Below are positions 32,236-32,924 of a stretch of DNA of 32,924 nt, piece after piece; position 1 is the stretch's first letter, and each line of letters begins with the position of its first letter. Origin of the DNA: Alphaproteobacteria bacterium HGW-Alphaproteobacteria-3 (GTDB lineage: Bacteria; Pseudomonadota; Alphaproteobacteria; Parvibaculales; Parvibaculaceae); the NCBI GenBank assembly GCA_002842875.1, contig PHEF01000017.1, forward strand, positions 1 to 32,924. Reading direction: 5' to 3'. The translations under genes were made by a program, and so were the position numbers. Under the pieces are notes generated by a model. The model was not told the origin of the DNA. It did no database searches and saw only the letters and a list, made by a program, of their open reading frames with translations.

Positions 32236-32924
32236 ATGAACCTCAAGGACACGACCGGCGAAAAAGAAGCCGTGCCCGCGAAGGAAAAACCCCGCAAGCC
32301 GAAGAAGCCGCGCCCGAAAAAGCCAGCGGCAGCACAGGCCGCCGCGCCCGAACCCGCCCCTAAAAAAGCGGCCGCGGCGCCCGAAGCGCCATCGCGGGAC
32401 TATGTGATGCCGGACGTCGCGCGCCTCGCGATCAATCTCGTTCACGCGGCGAACCTGGGTCAAAAGGCCGCGCGTCTCCTGATGCAGAACGACGATTCGA
32501 AATCCGGCGCGAACCAGGCCTTCCACGATCTCCAGCGCGTCGGCAAAACGCTGATGGATGTCGCGGCGAGCTACATGCGCAACCCGGCGAAGATCGTCGA
32601 GGCGCAGACGGCACTATGGGAAAGTTATCTGGGCCTCGCGGGCAACATGACGCGCCGCCTTCTCGGCGAGGATGTGCCGCCGGTTGCCACCCCAAGCCGC
32701 AGCGACAAGCGTTTCCGCGATCCCGACTGGCAGGAAAACATCGTCTTCGACCTGATGAAGCAGTCCTACCTGCTCGCCGGCAAGTGGCTCACCGATCGCA
32801 TTCGCAGCGCCGATGACGTCGACCAGCACACGCGCGAAAAGGCCGACTTCTATGTCCGCCAGATGGCGAATGCCGTCTCGCCCTCGAACTTCCTCTTCAC
32901 CAATCCGGAAATCCTGCGCACCAC
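32236..32924 (+). CDS. phaC: Poly(3-hydroxyalkanoate) synthase class I, N-terminal part (partial)
   Basis: The 5' end of phaC: 229 complete codons, running off the window. A Lys/Pro/Ala-rich N-terminal extension (about residues 8-55, with K-P-R-K-P-K-K-P-R-P-K-K-P) precedes the PhaC N-domain, where R-S-D-K-R-F-R-D-P-D-W-Q-E-N, H-T-R-E-K-A-D-F-Y-V-R-Q and S-P-S-N-F-L-F-T-N-P-E are diagnostic. The catalytic Cys lies beyond the edge. The start is fixed by an in-frame TAG immediately before ATG 32236, and AGGGAAG sits 8 bases upstream. The enzyme polymerises 3-hydroxyacyl-CoA into storage granules. The basic extension is longer than usual and could bind DNA or phospholipid. Confidence 0.93.
   Translation, partial: MNLKDTTGEKEAVPAKEKPRKPKKPRPKKPAAAQAAAPEPAPKKAAAAPEAPSRDYVMPDVARLAINLVHAANLGQKAARLLMQNDDSKSGANQAFHDLQRVGKTLMDVAASYMRNPAKIVEAQTALWESYLGLAGNMTRRLLGEDVPPVATPSRSDKRFRDPDWQENIVFDLMKQSYLLAGKWLTDRIRSADDVDQHTREKADFYVRQMANAVSPSNFLFTNPEILRT

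Overview
The window reads as chromosomal DNA of a high-GC alphaproteobacterium. Pointers are the two-domain cold-shock protein, the short NDUFS4-type complex I accessory protein, the AlaC/Hom gene pair, class I PhaC and the codon usage (about 65% GC by eye). The content resembles Parvibaculum and related Rhizobiales-like lineages, but the genus is inference only. There is no CRISPR array, rRNA operon or complete insertion sequence. The only strongly atypical gene is an AT-richer HNH nuclease at 20480-21451.

Layout. 1-3220 holds the tail of an unidentified gene with a terminator, a Sel1-repeat protein, tRNA-Arg(TCT), an NDUFS4-like protein, a 73-residue orphan with its own terminator, tRNA-Pro(TGG), a PaaI-type thioesterase and a double cold-shock protein. 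3560-11185 is a tightly packed ten-gene operon for a Mrp/Mnh-type cation/proton antiporter. Its gene order (E-F-G-MbhD/E-like-B-C-D, then a second D-like, a small two-helix protein and a third D-like) matches the membrane arm of archaeal membrane-bound hydrogenase rather than the classical MrpABCDEFG order. 11243-20475 follows after 57 bases and encodes a form II aerobic CO-dehydrogenase-like molybdenum hydroxylase (coxS-L-M) with its maturation set: CoxG, CoxD, CoxE, two XdhC-family halves, and a MoeA-like/MobA-like fusion.

20480-25417 is a mixed block: HNH endonuclease, GH13 alpha-glucosidase, an SDR-fold protein carrying the exact halohydrin dehalogenase signature, a Sir2 deacylase, glyoxalase I and a small secreted protein that ends in a good terminator. 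25525-31184 is housekeeping, all on the minus strand: tRNA-Glu(TTC) with a recognisable promoter, recJ, glpX, hom, alaC. 31383-32924 holds a lipoprotein divergent from the 5' part of phaC, with a 17-base palindrome between them.

How the genes work together. The antiporter operon should exchange cations for protons, or be driven by an unknown redox partner. The molybdenum hydroxylase cluster is self-contained: catalytic subunits, MoCo insertion chaperones, an AAA+/VWA activation pair, a membrane-anchored CoxG and a cofactor-modifying fusion enzyme. alaC, hom, glpX and recJ are ordinary metabolism and repair. The items most worth a second look are the triple-D antiporter, the form II cox cluster next to it, the halohydrin dehalogenase-like gene, the HNH gene, and an AT-rich patch with a perfect inverted repeat inside an XdhC gene.
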